From the NCBI RefSeq assembly GCF_000758665.1, contig NZ_CP009285.1, forward strand, positions 7,192,001 through 7,256,000: a stretch of DNA of 64,000 nucleotides, written 5' to 3'. Positions 33,903-42,939 of the stretch are shown piece after piece. Within the stretch, counting starts at the first letter, position 1, and the number at the start of each line of letters is the position of its first letter. This DNA comes from Paenibacillus borealis. GTDB lineage: Bacteria; Bacillota; Bacilli; Paenibacillales; Paenibacillaceae. Made by a program: the position numbers and the translations under genes. The notes below the pieces were generated by a model that saw only the letters and a program-made list of their open reading frames with translations, was not told where the DNA came from and made no database searches.

Positions 33903-35459
33903 CTAATTCTCTTTGCGGTAGGCGGACGGGGACACTCCGACATATTTGCGGAATTTGGCATTGAAATAATCGGAGTTCATATAACCGACCCGCTCTGCAA
34001 CCTCATAGACCTTCATGCCTTGGGTCAGGAACTGCTTGGCTTTCTCAATTCTGACTTTATCCAGATACGTGTTAAAGTGTTCTCCCACCTGATTCTTGAA
34101 CATTTTGCCCAAATATGCGCTATTATAGTTGAAAATTTCGGAAAGCGAGCCCAGCTTCAAATTCTCATTATAGCGGCGCTGGATCAGGTCTGTGATCCGC
34201 TTGATTTCATCTCCGCGCCCGCCGCTGCCCATCAGCCCGGAAATTTGCTCCATATAAGCTGATACCAGCTGCTCCACATCATGCAGATTACCGCTGCTGT
34301 ACATTTCACCCATAGGCGAGGCTTGACCGGCAATCAGCGGCCGGATGTCCGGATTAGCTGCCTCCAGACGGGCAATGGTACTGCTGACAATCCGCATCAG
34401 ATTATCCTTGATATAAGTTTCTTCGCGCCGGACATGAACCAGCTGGCGGACAATTTGCCCTATAAGCCCGCGGGCCACCTCACCGCTTCCGGCCTCAACC
34501 GCAAGCAGCAGTTGTACCTCCACATCCCGCTCCGGGTCCGGCTCCTCCTCGAATTCTCCGGGCCTCTTCACGGGTTCATCCCAGTTGTCCGGCTTTCCGC
34601 TGAGCAGCGTATCCTTCTGCCCGAAAAAAGCATCGTCCAGCCGCGCACGTGCCGTGGCAAATGACTGGCAGATTTCCTCCGGCCTGCCGGCTGCACCGCC
34701 TGCCGCCGCCTGAAACTCCAGTCCTTCCTTCGCTGTAATATAATGCAGCTCCTGCCATAGCGAATTCCGGGCGCTGTCATTTGCAAGCGGTTCCTTCATA
34801 AGAATCCCCATGTACGGGGGAAGCGTGAAGAATAATCCGCGCTCTTCCTCCTCAAGCCAATGCCGCTCCATCAGGCTCTTCACCTGTTCCTCACGGCTGT
34901 CTTCGCCTTTGTTAAGCCCTTTCAATTCCAGCAATACCACTTCGCAGCTGCATCCTTCGAGACCCAGCTGACCCGCTGCTTCTGCGGGAGACTCTCCGCC
35001 TTCCTTCGGCTGCAGCAGCTCGCGCAATAATACCTCAGTGTTCCTCGCCGGTTCCGTGGCCTGCCATTCGCTGATCCGTTCCTCCAGGCTTATCTTCTCC
35101 CGCAGTTCCTGCAGATAGTTGATCAATTCCTCCTCATCGACCGGCTTAAGCAAGTAACCGTCGATATGGTAGGCAATCGCCCGTTTGGCATATTCAAAAT
35201 CGGCATAGCCGCTAAGAATCAGCACATGGCAATTGGGACTCTCTTTGCGGAGTTCAGAGATCAGCTCCAGACCATCCATCCCGGGCATGCGGATATCGGC
35301 AATCACAAGGCCAGGTGCCAGCGCATGGAATTTATCGAGCGCTTCATATCCGTTCGCAGCTGTGGCCACTACGGTATAGCCCTGTTCTTCCCAGGGGATC
35401 AGCGTCCGCATCCCTTCTCTTAGCTTGGGCTCATCATCTACAATAAGTACTTTGATCAA
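33903..35459 (-). CDS. YesN-type response regulator (receiver + AraC domain)
   Basis: 518 residues: an N-terminal receiver (D in LVIADIRMPGMDG, K in LLKPVDEEE), a long variable middle region of about 280 residues, and a C-terminal AraC-type double HTH (LGSLSEIFNYNSAYLGKMFKNQVGEHF; VAERVGYMNSDYFNAKFRKYVGVSPS, both split). It should activate the adjacent importer operon on phosphorylation by the YesM-type kinase. The start is TTG 35459 behind GAGGGGG at 11 bases. Confidence 0.92.
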   Translation of the reverse strand: MIKVLIVDDEPKLREGMRTLIPWEEQGYTVVATAANGYEALDKFHALAPGLVIADIRMPGMDGLELISELRKESPNCHVLILSGYADFEYAKRAIAYHIDGYLLKPVDEEELINYLQELREKISLEERISEWQATEPARNTEVLLRELLQPKEGGESPAEAAGQLGLEGCSCEVVLLELKGLNKGEDSREEQVKSLMERHWLEEEERGLFFTLPPYMGILMKEPLANDSARNSLWQELHYITAKEGLEFQAAAGGAAGRPEEICQSFATARARLDDAFFGQKDTLLSGKPDNWDEPVKRPGEFEEEPDPERDVEVQLLLAVEAGSGEVARGLIGQIVRQLVHVRREETYIKDNLMRIVSSTIARLEAANPDIRPLIAGQASPMGEMYSSGNLHDVEQLVSAYMEQISGLMGSGGRGDEIKRITDLIQRRYNENLKLGSLSEIFNYNSAYLGKMFKNQVGEHFNTYLDKVRIEKAKQFLTQGMKVYEVAERVGYMNSDYFNAKFRKYVGVSPSAYRKEN

Positions 35460-35834
35460 TATGGGTTCACCCCCTCATTTAAAAGAAAACAGCTGCCACC
35501 CTGTGAGGAATGGCAGACATTAAGTGCTGGATATACGACTGGTATAAAATGAACAAATGATCTCCCATTAGGAGAGGACGTAACTACAGTGAATATTTGG
35601 ACTTCCGGCCGCTGTTGTCCCCAGATTTCCTAATCTAAACCGCTAATCGCGGTAGATATCCGGTGACTGATGATGCTTCCGAAGCGAGCTTTCCTGCGGA
35701 AAGCTTTCAGGCGGACGCTGTCGCTCCTTCCAGTTCCAAAATTCCCCTCCGTTACTATAGCCCTTTTGGTATGGAATTAAGTTCAACTTATACAAGTTCA
35801 TTAAAATATGGGATAGTTTATATTTTACACTAAA
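35460..35834. other. Intergenic region with a cluster of short hairpins
   Basis: 375 bases, no gene. Three consecutive perfect hairpins fall at 35639-35653 (ACCGC/GCGGT), 35675-35685 (GCTTC/GAAGC) and 35687-35705 (AGCTTTCC/GGAAAGCT). The block has the look of a dispersed structured intergenic repeat, but only one copy is in this window. Confidence 0.5.
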
Positions 35835-37331
35835 TTATTTACGATACAAAGCCAGCTTCTCATTCAGCTCGCGGGTCTGGCTGTAAACATCCTGATACAA
35901 GGCGAAGATACCATCGTACAGTGCAGCCTGCTCTGCATTAGGAGTGTAGGTTTCAGCGGGACGGATGAAGGCTTCTGCACACGCTCCCAGCGATTCAAAC
36001 CAGCCGGCTCCGTAAGCAGCCAGCATCGCCGCGCCCATCGCCGGACCTTGCTCACTCTCCAGCTTGATGATTGAAGCGCCGAAGATATCGGCCTGCATCT
36101 GCAGCCAGGCTTCATTCTTGGCGCCGCCGCCGATCGCCACTACCTCAGTAATCTCTTTGCCGGATTCACGCACAATCTCAATCGATTCACGCAGCGAGAA
36201 GGTGATGCCTTCCAGCACAGCGCGTGTAAAGTGTGACAGCGTATGGCCGGAATCCATGCCGATGAAGCTGCCGCGGATGTTCGCATCCGGATGCGGTGTA
36301 CGTTCTCCGCTGATATATGGTGTGAACAGCAGACCGCTGCTGCCCGCCGGGATATCATTAACGCCGTGAAGCAATTCGTCGAAGCTCTTCTCAGCGGCAA
36401 AAGTCTCCTTGAACCAGGTCAGACTGTGGCCCGCCGCCAGCGTAACGCCCATGATATAGAAGGCATCCTTCTCACTGTGGTTGAAGAAATGGACTTTGCC
36501 TTCGAGATTAAGATCCTTGTTGCTCTCATAAGACAACACGACTCCGGAAGTCCCGATGCTGCACATCGTCCGGCCTTCACCCAGAATTCCGGCACCCAGT
36601 GCGCCGCAGGCATTGTCCGCACCACCGGCGAATACCTTGGTGGACGGCAGCAGTCCGGAAGCTTCAGCAATCTCCGGAAGCAGGGTCCCGGTCTGCTCGA
36701 AGGATTCTACGAGTCTTGGGCAGATCGAGAGCGGCAGATTGAAGGCTTCGGCAATCTCAGAACTCCACTGCTTGGAGCCTACGTCGAGCAGGAGTGTTCC
36801 GGCTGCGTCTGAGTAATCCATAGCGTAGTCACCAGTCAGGCGGTAACGCACATAATCCTTCGGCAGCAGGAATAATTCTGCCTGGGATAATACCTCCGGC
36901 TCGTTCTCCTGAACCCACAGAATCTTCGGAAGCGTGAAGCCTTCCAACGCGCGGTTTCTGGCAATTTCGATCAGCTTGCCGCCAAGCGTCTTCTCAATCT
37001 TGCGGCACTGGGCTGTTGTGCGTGTATCATTCCACAGAATAGCCGGACGCAGCGCCTTGCCTTCGCCGTCAACAAGTACAAGTCCGTGCATTTGGCCGGA
37101 GAAGCTGATTCCATCCACTTGTGACGGTTCTACTCCAGATACCTCCATCAGCCGCTTCAGGCTGACGATGGTTCCTTTAACCCAATCCTCCGGATTCTGC
37201 TCACTCCAGTTCGTCTGGGGTCTGCTGAGCGGATAAGCTTCAGAGTGTTCGAAAGCTACTTTGCCCTTTGGATCTACCAATACCGTCTTGACCGCACTGG
37301 TTCCGAGATCGACACCGATTACATAATTCAT
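35835..37331 (-). CDS. xylB: Xylulokinase
   Basis: 498 residues, FGGY carbohydrate kinase. N-terminal phosphate loop VIGVDLGTSAVKTVLVD, sugar-site SFSGQMHGLVLVD and LWNDTRT, MDYSDAAGTLLLDV, catalytic Asp in AGGADNACGALGAG, and C-terminal AIGGGAKNEAWLQMQADIFG. It phosphorylates D-xylulose to xylulose 5-phosphate for the pentose phosphate pathway. ATG 37331 follows AGGAGGATAACT. Second gene after xylA; a hairpin (37425-37463) between them may reduce its expression. Confidence 0.96.
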   Translation of the reverse strand: MNYVIGVDLGTSAVKTVLVDPKGKVAFEHSEAYPLSRPQTNWSEQNPEDWVKGTIVSLKRLMEVSGVEPSQVDGISFSGQMHGLVLVDGEGKALRPAILWNDTRTTAQCRKIEKTLGGKLIEIARNRALEGFTLPKILWVQENEPEVLSQAELFLLPKDYVRYRLTGDYAMDYSDAAGTLLLDVGSKQWSSEIAEAFNLPLSICPRLVESFEQTGTLLPEIAEASGLLPSTKVFAGGADNACGALGAGILGEGRTMCSIGTSGVVLSYESNKDLNLEGKVHFFNHSEKDAFYIMGVTLAAGHSLTWFKETFAAEKSFDELLHGVNDIPAGSSGLLFTPYISGERTPHPDANIRGSFIGMDSGHTLSHFTRAVLEGITFSLRESIEIVRESGKEITEVVAIGGGAKNEAWLQMQADIFGASIIKLESEQGPAMGAAMLAAYGAGWFESLGACAEAFIRPAETYTPNAEQAALYDGIFALYQDVYSQTRELNEKLALYRK

Positions 37332-37424
37332 AGTTATCCTCCTAAAAGTTATATGAAGCATTCCATCTTGATACATCTCCGCAATATAACTCGCTTCTAT
37401 AAGCATGAGTTATCAGTTCAACAG

Positions 37425-37463
37425 AAAAGGGGCTGCCGAAGAATGCTCTCTTCAGCAACCCCC
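37425..37463 (-). terminator. Hairpin between xylA and xylB
   Basis: Minus-strand GGGGTTGCTGAAGA / TCTTCGGCAGCCCC stem followed by TTTT. As it lies inside the operon it is probably a partial terminator or a 3' stabiliser for xylA mRNA. Confidence 0.7.
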
Positions 37464-37517
37464 GTTGCATTTGTAGTCTGATGAATCTACGTTCAGTACT
37501 GCAATTACAGTACAGTC

Positions 37518-38837
37518 TTACTCAGCTGTCAGGATGTACTGGTTAAGAGTAGCTCTCAGCAATTCCTGGCGTCCGGACTTGTTCGGACGCGGGTTTTCGT
37601 TGTTCAGTGCATAGTCAGCAAGCGAAGCGAGTGTCGCCTTGCCGGATACGATGTCCGCACCGATACCTTCATTGAAGCTGCTGTAACGCTCAGCAATGAA
37701 GTTCTCGAATACGCCGTCTTCCAGCAGCTTGGCAGCTACTTTCAGACCCTTGGCGTATACGTCCATACCGGAGATGTGTGCCAGGAACAGATCCTCAGGC
37801 TCGAAGGAAGGACGGCGTACTTTGGAGTCAAAGTTGATTCCGCCTTTGCCCAGACCATCGTTCTTCAGTACTTCATACAGAGTCAGAGTAGAATCGTAGA
37901 TGCTTGCAGGGAATTCATCGGTATCCCAGCCGAGCAATGGATCGCCCTGGTTCGCATCAAGCGATCCCAGCATGCCGTTGATACGGGCTACGTGCAGCTC
38001 ATGCTCGAAAGTATGGCCTGCCAGTGTGGCATGGTTAGCTTCTAGGTTCAGCTTGAAGTGCTTATCCAGGTTGTACTTCTGCAGGAATGCGATACAGGTT
38101 GCTGCATCGAAGTCATATTGGTGTTTGGTAGGCTCTTTCGGTTTAGGCTCGATCAGGAACTGGCCGTCGAAGCCGATTTCCTTAGCATAATCAACAGCCA
38201 TGCTGAACAGGCGGGCAATGTTGTCCTGCTCAAGACTCATGTTAGTATTCAGCAGCGTTTCGTAACCTTCACGTCCGCCCCAGAATACATAGTTGTCAGC
38301 GCCAAGACGTTTACCCACTTCCAGACCTTTCTTCACTTGTGCAGCAGCGTGTGCGTACACGTCAGCGTTGCAGGTTGAGCCTGCACCGTGCATATAGCGC
38401 GGGTTAGTGAACATGTTGGCAGTGTTCCACAGCAATTTTTTGCCGGAAGCCTTCATGCCTTGTTCAAGGATATCTACGATTGTATCGATGTTGCTGTAGA
38501 ATTCACGCAGGGACGCGCCTTCAGGAGCGATGTCCACATCATGGAAGCAGTAGTACTGCAGATCCATCTTCTCCATGAATTCAAATGCTGCTTCTGCACG
38601 GGCTTTAGCCTTGTCCAGCGTGCTCAGCTTATCCCAAGCGCGGACTGCAGTTTCAGCGCCGAACGGGTCGGAACCGCCAGCTGTTAATGTATGCCAATAA
38701 GCCATTGCAAATTTCAGGTGCTCTTCCATAGTTTTGCCGGCTACGATTTCTTTAGGGTTGTAGAATTTGAATGCGTATGGATTGGTGGAACGGCTTCCCT
38801 CGTAAGAGATCTTGCTCACTGTTTCAAAATAAGCCAT
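37518..38837 (-). CDS. xylA: Xylose isomerase (class II)
   Basis: 439 residues, the class II length. It shows [10 protein letters not shown] (catalytic His/Asp region), [32 protein letters not shown] and [16 protein letters not shown] metal/substrate motifs. It converts D-xylose to D-xylulose, the first step of the isomerase pathway completed by XylB. ATG 38837 follows GAGGAGGATTTT. XylR operator and cre lie in its promoter region. Confidence 0.97.
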   Translation of the reverse strand: MAYFETVSKISYEGSRSTNPYAFKFYNPKEIVAGKTMEEHLKFAMAYWHTLTAGGSDPFGAETAVRAWDKLSTLDKAKARAEAAFEFMEKMDLQYYCFHDVDIAPEGASLREFYSNIDTIVDILEQGMKASGKKLLWNTANMFTNPRYMHGAGSTCNADVYAHAAAQVKKGLEVGKRLGADNYVFWGGREGYETLLNTNMSLEQDNIARLFSMAVDYAKEIGFDGQFLIEPKPKEPTKHQYDFDAATCIAFLQKYNLDKHFKLNLEANHATLAGHTFEHELHVARINGMLGSLDANQGDPLLGWDTDEFPASIYDSTLTLYEVLKNDGLGKGGINFDSKVRRPSFEPEDLFLAHISGMDVYAKGLKVAAKLLEDGVFENFIAERYSSFNEGIGADIVSGKATLASLADYALNNENPRPNKSGRQELLRATLNQYILTAE

Positions 38838-38870
38838 TTGTAAAATCCTCCTCGATATTTTGCTTCGCCC

Positions 38871-38883
38871 GCAAGCGTTTACA
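38871..38883 (-). promoter_or_regulatory. cre site in the xylA leader
   Basis: Minus-strand TGTAAACGCTTGC fits the cre core. It lies downstream of the XylR operator, 34 bases before the xylA start, suited to transcription blocking by CcpA. Confidence 0.75.
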
Positions 38884-38906
38884 GCATCATCTTAACACAT
38901 CTTTCG

Positions 38907-38933
38907 AACTTTGTATATTGGTTAAACAAAGTT
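38907..38933 (-). promoter_or_regulatory. XylR operator (xylO)
   Basis: A 27-bp interrupted palindrome, AACTTTGT-N11-ACAAAGTT, with inner bases also partly symmetrical. It resembles the B. subtilis xylO layout. It covers the likely -35 of xylA; an extended -10 (TGTTAAGAT) follows. Confidence 0.8.
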
Positions 38934-39293
38934 TTTGAGAACTTTTATTTTGTCCGTTTTTTGTCCTGTGCCGGGCAGAGCAGCCTCTATCTTCTCCCCT
39001 GATTTTGACCGGATGATGCTGAACATAAAGTTCCCTCCGGTTGTGCAGCCTATGCGTAAAGCAGTAATTTCTCCCACTAGCCGTACGTTAATCTAGTTGC
39101 ATTTTGCCGCTCTTCATTCTAGACTAAGTGGCATACCTTCTCCGCGTAAACACTGTCTCAAGGCTTATTGCATTACGTATGCAGGGAACCCGAAACCTAT
39201 AAGCTCCGCCCCGATCAATCGCTTTGTTTCATTGTTATGTGATGCGTTCAGGAGGCCGGATGGTCTTATATTTCAAAAAAGGAAGTGTGCTTC
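38934..39293. other. Intergenic region before xylR
   Basis: 360 bases with no gene. It shares TGGCATAC-TTCTCCG and AACCTATAA segments with 25230-25412. No clear promoter for xylR could be set. Confidence 0.35.
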
Positions 39294-40454
39294 TTGAAAG
39301 TTACCGGTGATCAGGCGCTGGTCAAAAAAATCAACAAATCGATTATTTTACATACGATCCGCATGCAGTCCCCCGTATCCCGGGCCAAGGTGTCCGAGAT
39401 GACAGGTCTTAACAAGGCTACGGTCTCCAATCTAGTCGCCGAGCTGTGCGGACAGGAGCTGGTTACCGAAGCCGGTCCCGGAGAATCCAGCGGGGGACGC
39501 AAGCCGCTTATGCTGCATTTCAACGAAATGGCCGGCAGTGTCATCGGGATCGAGCTGCGTGTTAAACAGCTTAAGGCCGTGCTCTGCAATCTGGGAGGCG
39601 GAATTCTTCATGAACGGGATTGTGCGCTGGAAGCCCATGACTTCCCTTATGTGCTGGGGCAGATGCAGCAGATGATCTCGGAGCTGATTGCAGAAGCACC
39701 CCCTTCACCCTATGGCCTCGTCGGCATCGGAGTCGGCGTACCGGGAATGGTGGATGAACACGGAGTCGTCCTGTTTGCGCCCAACCTTGGCTGGGAGATG
39801 GTCGATCTGCGTTCGATTCTGGAAAGCGCCTTCGCGGTTCCGGTCACCATTGACAATGAAGCCAATGCGGGAGCCCAAGGGGAGCTGAACTTCGGGGCGG
39901 CGCGCGATGTGCGCCATCTGCTGTATATCAGTGCGGGCTCGGGGATCGGGTCCGGGATCATTATTGGCGGTGAACTGTATAAAGGGGCTCGCGGATACGC
40001 CGGAGAGACCGGACATATGACGATTGAAGCGGAAGGCAAGCCCTGCAGCTGCGGCAGCCGGGGCTGTTGGGAGCTCTATGCCTCGGAGAAAACGTACGAT
40101 AATCCGGGCCTATCCCTGCCTGCCCGCACAACGACCGAACTGGTGGCTTATGCGCTGGAGGGGCAGCCGGATACTCTGCGGCACTTTGGCTCCATCGGGG
40201 AATACCTGGGCATCGGGGTCACTAATCTAATTAACAGCTTCAATCCGGAGCTAATCGTAATCGGAGGGGCTTTGTCTGAGGCTGAACCCTGGCTGGGTGA
40301 ACCGCTGCGCCGGGTGGTCGCCGAGCGTACACTTCCTTACCACAAGCAGCAGCTTGAGATCACTTTCTCCAGGCTGGGCAGCCGCGGAACGATGATTGGC
40401 GCAGGCTTTTCAGCGGTCATGCACTTTCTCGGCAATATCCGGGTAACCCTATAG
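39294..40454 (+). CDS. xylR: Xylose repressor, ROK family
   Basis: 386 residues: an N-terminal winged HTH (SPVSRAKVSEMTGLNKATVSNLVAEL, split) and a ROK domain with VGIGVGVPGMVD, IDNEANAGAQGELNFG and the zinc site GHMTIEAEGKPCSCGSRGCWE. It represses xylAB and is released by xylose. The start is taken as TTG 39294 ten bases from AAAAGGA; the GTG at 39285 overlaps that site. It is divergent from xylA. Confidence 0.93.
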   Translation: MKVTGDQALVKKINKSIILHTIRMQSPVSRAKVSEMTGLNKATVSNLVAELCGQELVTEAGPGESSGGRKPLMLHFNEMAGSVIGIELRVKQLKAVLCNLGGGILHERDCALEAHDFPYVLGQMQQMISELIAEAPPSPYGLVGIGVGVPGMVDEHGVVLFAPNLGWEMVDLRSILESAFAVPVTIDNEANAGAQGELNFGAARDVRHLLYISAGSGIGSGIIIGGELYKGARGYAGETGHMTIEAEGKPCSCGSRGCWELYASEKTYDNPGLSLPARTTTELVAYALEGQPDTLRHFGSIGEYLGIGVTNLINSFNPELIVIGGALSEAEPWLGEPLRRVVAERTLPYHKQQLEITFSRLGSRGTMIGAGFSAVMHFLGNIRVTL

Positions 40455-40500
40455 AAGGATAAGTTTAGCGTAAAACATATAAATTCTTATATTTTCGTAA
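40455..40500. repeat. Intergenic hairpin element, copy 2 of 3
   Basis: GAAGGATAAG ... GCGTAAAACATATAAATT ... CTTATATTTTC. It shares the loop and right arm with copies at 13786-13832 and 45917-45955, and lies just after the xylR stop. Confidence 0.5.
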
Positions 40501-40617
40501 AATTGCCGCATTTGCAGCAGCATTTCCTGAACTAAAAGGAATAGCAATCCTATATAATAAGGATATACGTGTGACATTTATCACCATACCCCTTTTTCTG
40601 AAATGGAGAGAGCATCC

Positions 40618-40818
40618 ATGACCTATGTTGATACGTCAGATATTTCGGCGAAGATGTTCATCACCGTGCTGCTGCTGCTGCTTATCATCGCTCCACTCAT
40701 CAGCCTTGGCGTCCTGCGCCTGTTCCAATCGAGGAAGAAATCCGGATTTATGCTTATTAGCAGCGGCATTGCCGTATATGCTGTTTTTCAAATTGTCATG
40801 TCGTTTACTCACTCCTAG
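40618..40818 (+). CDS. Small membrane protein, unknown
   Basis: 66 residues with two membrane helices (FITVLLLLLIIAPLISLGVLRL and SGFMLISSGIAVYAVFQIVM) joined by a basic cytoplasmic loop (FQSRKKSG). ATG 40618 has GGAGAGAGC at seven bases; the ATG at 40603 overlaps it. No family recognised. It stands alone and is followed by a bidirectional terminator. Confidence 0.6.
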   Translation: MTYVDTSDISAKMFITVLLLLLIIAPLISLGVLRLFQSRKKSGFMLISSGIAVYAVFQIVMSFTHS

Positions 40819-40901
40819 CCCAGCGGCCTCCAAAAGGGCTTATGCCTGCGGAGCAGCGAAACCCGGTACCACTTTCAGGTATCTGTTTCAGCGGGAAATA
40901 C

Positions 40902-40931
40902 AAAAAGCAGCCATAACAATGACTGCTTTTT
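40902..40931. terminator. Bidirectional terminator
   Basis: AAAAAGCAG-N12-CTGCTTTTT between the convergent small membrane protein and GNAT genes. Confidence 0.82.
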
Positions 40932-40950
40932 GCTATATCTATTGTGTAGT

Positions 40951-41394
40951 CTATGCACCGCTTATCTCTGCTACCGGCCTGGTGTGCAGCACACACTCGA
41001 ACCTCTCAACGCCCGGATATTTCTCCCCCAGACTGTTAATCTCGAATCCTGCCTTGCTATAAAAGCCCACTGCATCCTGATCCGTCTCTGCCCTGAGCAG
41101 CTCTACCCGTTCCCATCCGGCAATTTCTGCGACCATGTTGCTGCCCAGTGTTCTTCCGCGCCAGCTCTTCTGGACAGCCAGATGTCTGATCTCCACCTCA
41201 TGTGCGGCAGCGCAGCTGATTCCCGCGATTCCGGCCAGCTCCCCGTTAATGAAACAGCCGAATAGCTCACAACCATCCGCAGCCAGATATCTCTTCAGCT
41301 CTTCGTTGACCCTGTTATCATCTGCCCACATACATTCTGCTAGCAGGCTCTTCACCGCATCGCTGTCCCAGTAATTCTTTAAGCTAATTAACAA
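40951..41394 (-). CDS. GNAT-family N-acetyltransferase
   Basis: 147 residues with the GNAT core: EIRHLAVQKSWRGRTLGSNMVAEI holds the acetyl-CoA loop (Q/R-x-x-G-x-G/A variant RGRTLG), followed by VGFYSKAGFE. Substrate unknown; similar short proteins acetylate amines or protein N-termini. The start is uncertain: TTG 41394 is only a few bases after AAGAGGG. Monocistronic. Confidence 0.75.
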   Translation of the reverse strand: MLISLKNYWDSDAVKSLLAECMWADDNRVNEELKRYLAADGCELFGCFINGELAGIAGISCAAAHEVEIRHLAVQKSWRGRTLGSNMVAEIAGWERVELLRAETDQDAVGFYSKAGFEINSLGEKYPGVERFECVLHTRPVAEISGA

Positions 41395-41423
41395 TTCCCT
41401 CTTCTCCTCTCATTCAGGACAAC

Positions 41424-41449
41424 GAAAAACCGCCTCCGGAGGGAAGCGG
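41424..41449 (-). terminator. Terminator after the glutaredoxin-like gene
   Basis: Minus-strand CCGCTTCC / GGAGGCGG stem followed by TTTTTC. Confidence 0.75.
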
Positions 41450-41483
41450 CTAATGTATTTTCTTCAGTCCGTTCAGCTATTCC

Positions 41484-41717
41484 TTAAATCGTAGCCAAAG
41501 CCTTATCAAACTTGGTTTTGTTCATGCCGACGATTTTGAACTCACCGATAACCGTAATAGGAACAGCTCTCATGCCCATATCCCATACCTGCTGTGCATA
41601 ATCATCGTTCTGCTCGATGTTGCGCTCTTCGTAGGCTACCCCTTTATCGTTCAGGAAGCTCTTCACCTGACGGCAATGCGGACAATTGGTTGAAGTATAC
41701 ACAATTACATTCTCCAT
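41484..41717 (-). CDS. Glutaredoxin-like redox protein (CPHC active site)
   Basis: 77 residues, a single thioredoxin-fold domain of glutaredoxin/NrdH size. Active site TNCPHCRQVK near residues 12-15 and the cis-proline in MRAVPITVIGE. ATG 41717 follows AGGAGGAAATC. It lies 82 bases after trxB on the same strand and is likely reduced by TrxB, as NrdH-type redoxins are, rather than by glutathione. Partner substrate unknown. Confidence 0.87.
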   Translation of the reverse strand: MENVIVYTSTNCPHCRQVKSFLNDKGVAYEERNIEQNDDYAQQVWDMGMRAVPITVIGEFKIVGMNKTKFDKALATI

Positions 41718-41799
41718 AGTATGATTTCCTCCTAATTTGTAAGTATAAGAATCTGTGATCTATTGTAGCACCGGAGTGCCTTCTATTCCAAATGGAATC

Positions 41800-42741
41800 T
41801 TACAGAATAACCGCGCTGTGCTCCAGGCTCTCGATATATTTCTCGGCATCCATCGCCGCCATACAGCCGCTGCCTGCAGCCGTAATCGCTTGTCTGTAAC
41901 GGGTATCCTGCACGTCACCGCAAGCAAACACGCCGGGAATATTCGTCTCGGAGGTTCCGGGATTCGACACAATGTAGCCGTTAGCATCGGTAGTAATTTG
42001 TCCGCCCAGGAAAGAAGTATTAGGATGATGGCCGACAGCTACGAATACACCGCTGGCTTCAATGAATTCTTCTTCACCGGTCTCATTGTTAATCACCTTC
42101 AGACCAGTCACACCTTTGTCTCCGGCAATAACTTCAACAGGCGTACGGTTGAGTCCCCAGGTAACTTTGGCATTATCGCGTACACGGTCCTGCATAATCT
42201 TGGAGGCACGCAGCTCTTCACGGCGGTGCACCAGGGTTACTTTTGACGCAAATCTTGTCAGGAAGCCCGCTTCCTCCAGCGCCGAATCGCCGCCGCCGAC
42301 AACGACAATCTCTTTGCCGCGGAAGAAGAATCCGTCACAGGTTGCGCAAGTGCTGACACCGCGTCCGATATTATCCTGCTCCCCGGGAATCCCGAGATAT
42401 TTCGCCGTAGCGCCGGTGGAAATAATCAATGTATCTGTAACCAGTGTGCCCATGCCTTCAACATTCAGCTTGAACGGACGTTCGCCCAGCTCTACACTGT
42501 TCACCCAGCCGGTAACGAACTGTGCTCCGAAACGCTCAGCCTGCTTGCGCATATTATCCATCAGATCAGGACCCAGAATACCTTCCGGGAATCCGGGGAA
42601 GTTCTCGATCTCTGTTGTAGTTGTAAGCTGTCCGCCTGGCTGCGGACCTTCGATAACGAGCGGGTTCAGGTTCGCCCGGGCCAAGTATATGGCAGCCGTC
42701 AATCCGGCCGGTCCAGTACCTACAATAATTGATTTGTACAT
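41800..42741 (-). CDS. trxB: Thioredoxin reductase
   Basis: 313 residues: N-terminal FAD motif GTGPAGLTAAIYLARA, active-site disulfide STCATCDGFFF, NADPH motif VVVGGGDSALEEAGFL, and a C-terminal FAD motif GVFACGDVQD. It transfers electrons from NADPH to thioredoxin-like proteins. ATG 42741 follows CAAGGAGG. Forms a unit with the glutaredoxin-like gene downstream. Confidence 0.96.
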   Translation of the reverse strand: MYKSIIVGTGPAGLTAAIYLARANLNPLVIEGPQPGGQLTTTTEIENFPGFPEGILGPDLMDNMRKQAERFGAQFVTGWVNSVELGERPFKLNVEGMGTLVTDTLIISTGATAKYLGIPGEQDNIGRGVSTCATCDGFFFRGKEIVVVGGGDSALEEAGFLTRFASKVTLVHRREELRASKIMQDRVRDNAKVTWGLNRTPVEVIAGDKGVTGLKVINNETGEEEFIEASGVFVAVGHHPNTSFLGGQITTDANGYIVSNPGTSETNIPGVFACGDVQDTRYRQAITAAGSGCMAAMDAEKYIESLEHSAVIL

Positions 42742-42939
42742 GATTATATCCTCCTTGAGATGGACGGCAAAGACGCCATTTCTTAATTAAAATTATTATA
42801 ATGTAGTATTTATTATGATCATCTCAAGGGAATATGTCAATATGCCAGACACGGTGTAAACGTTCCTATTTTGTGAACAATTCAATTTTAAGCAATTAAA
42901 TATTTGGCAGGGTCGGTTAAACGGCCTTTTCGGCTTTTT

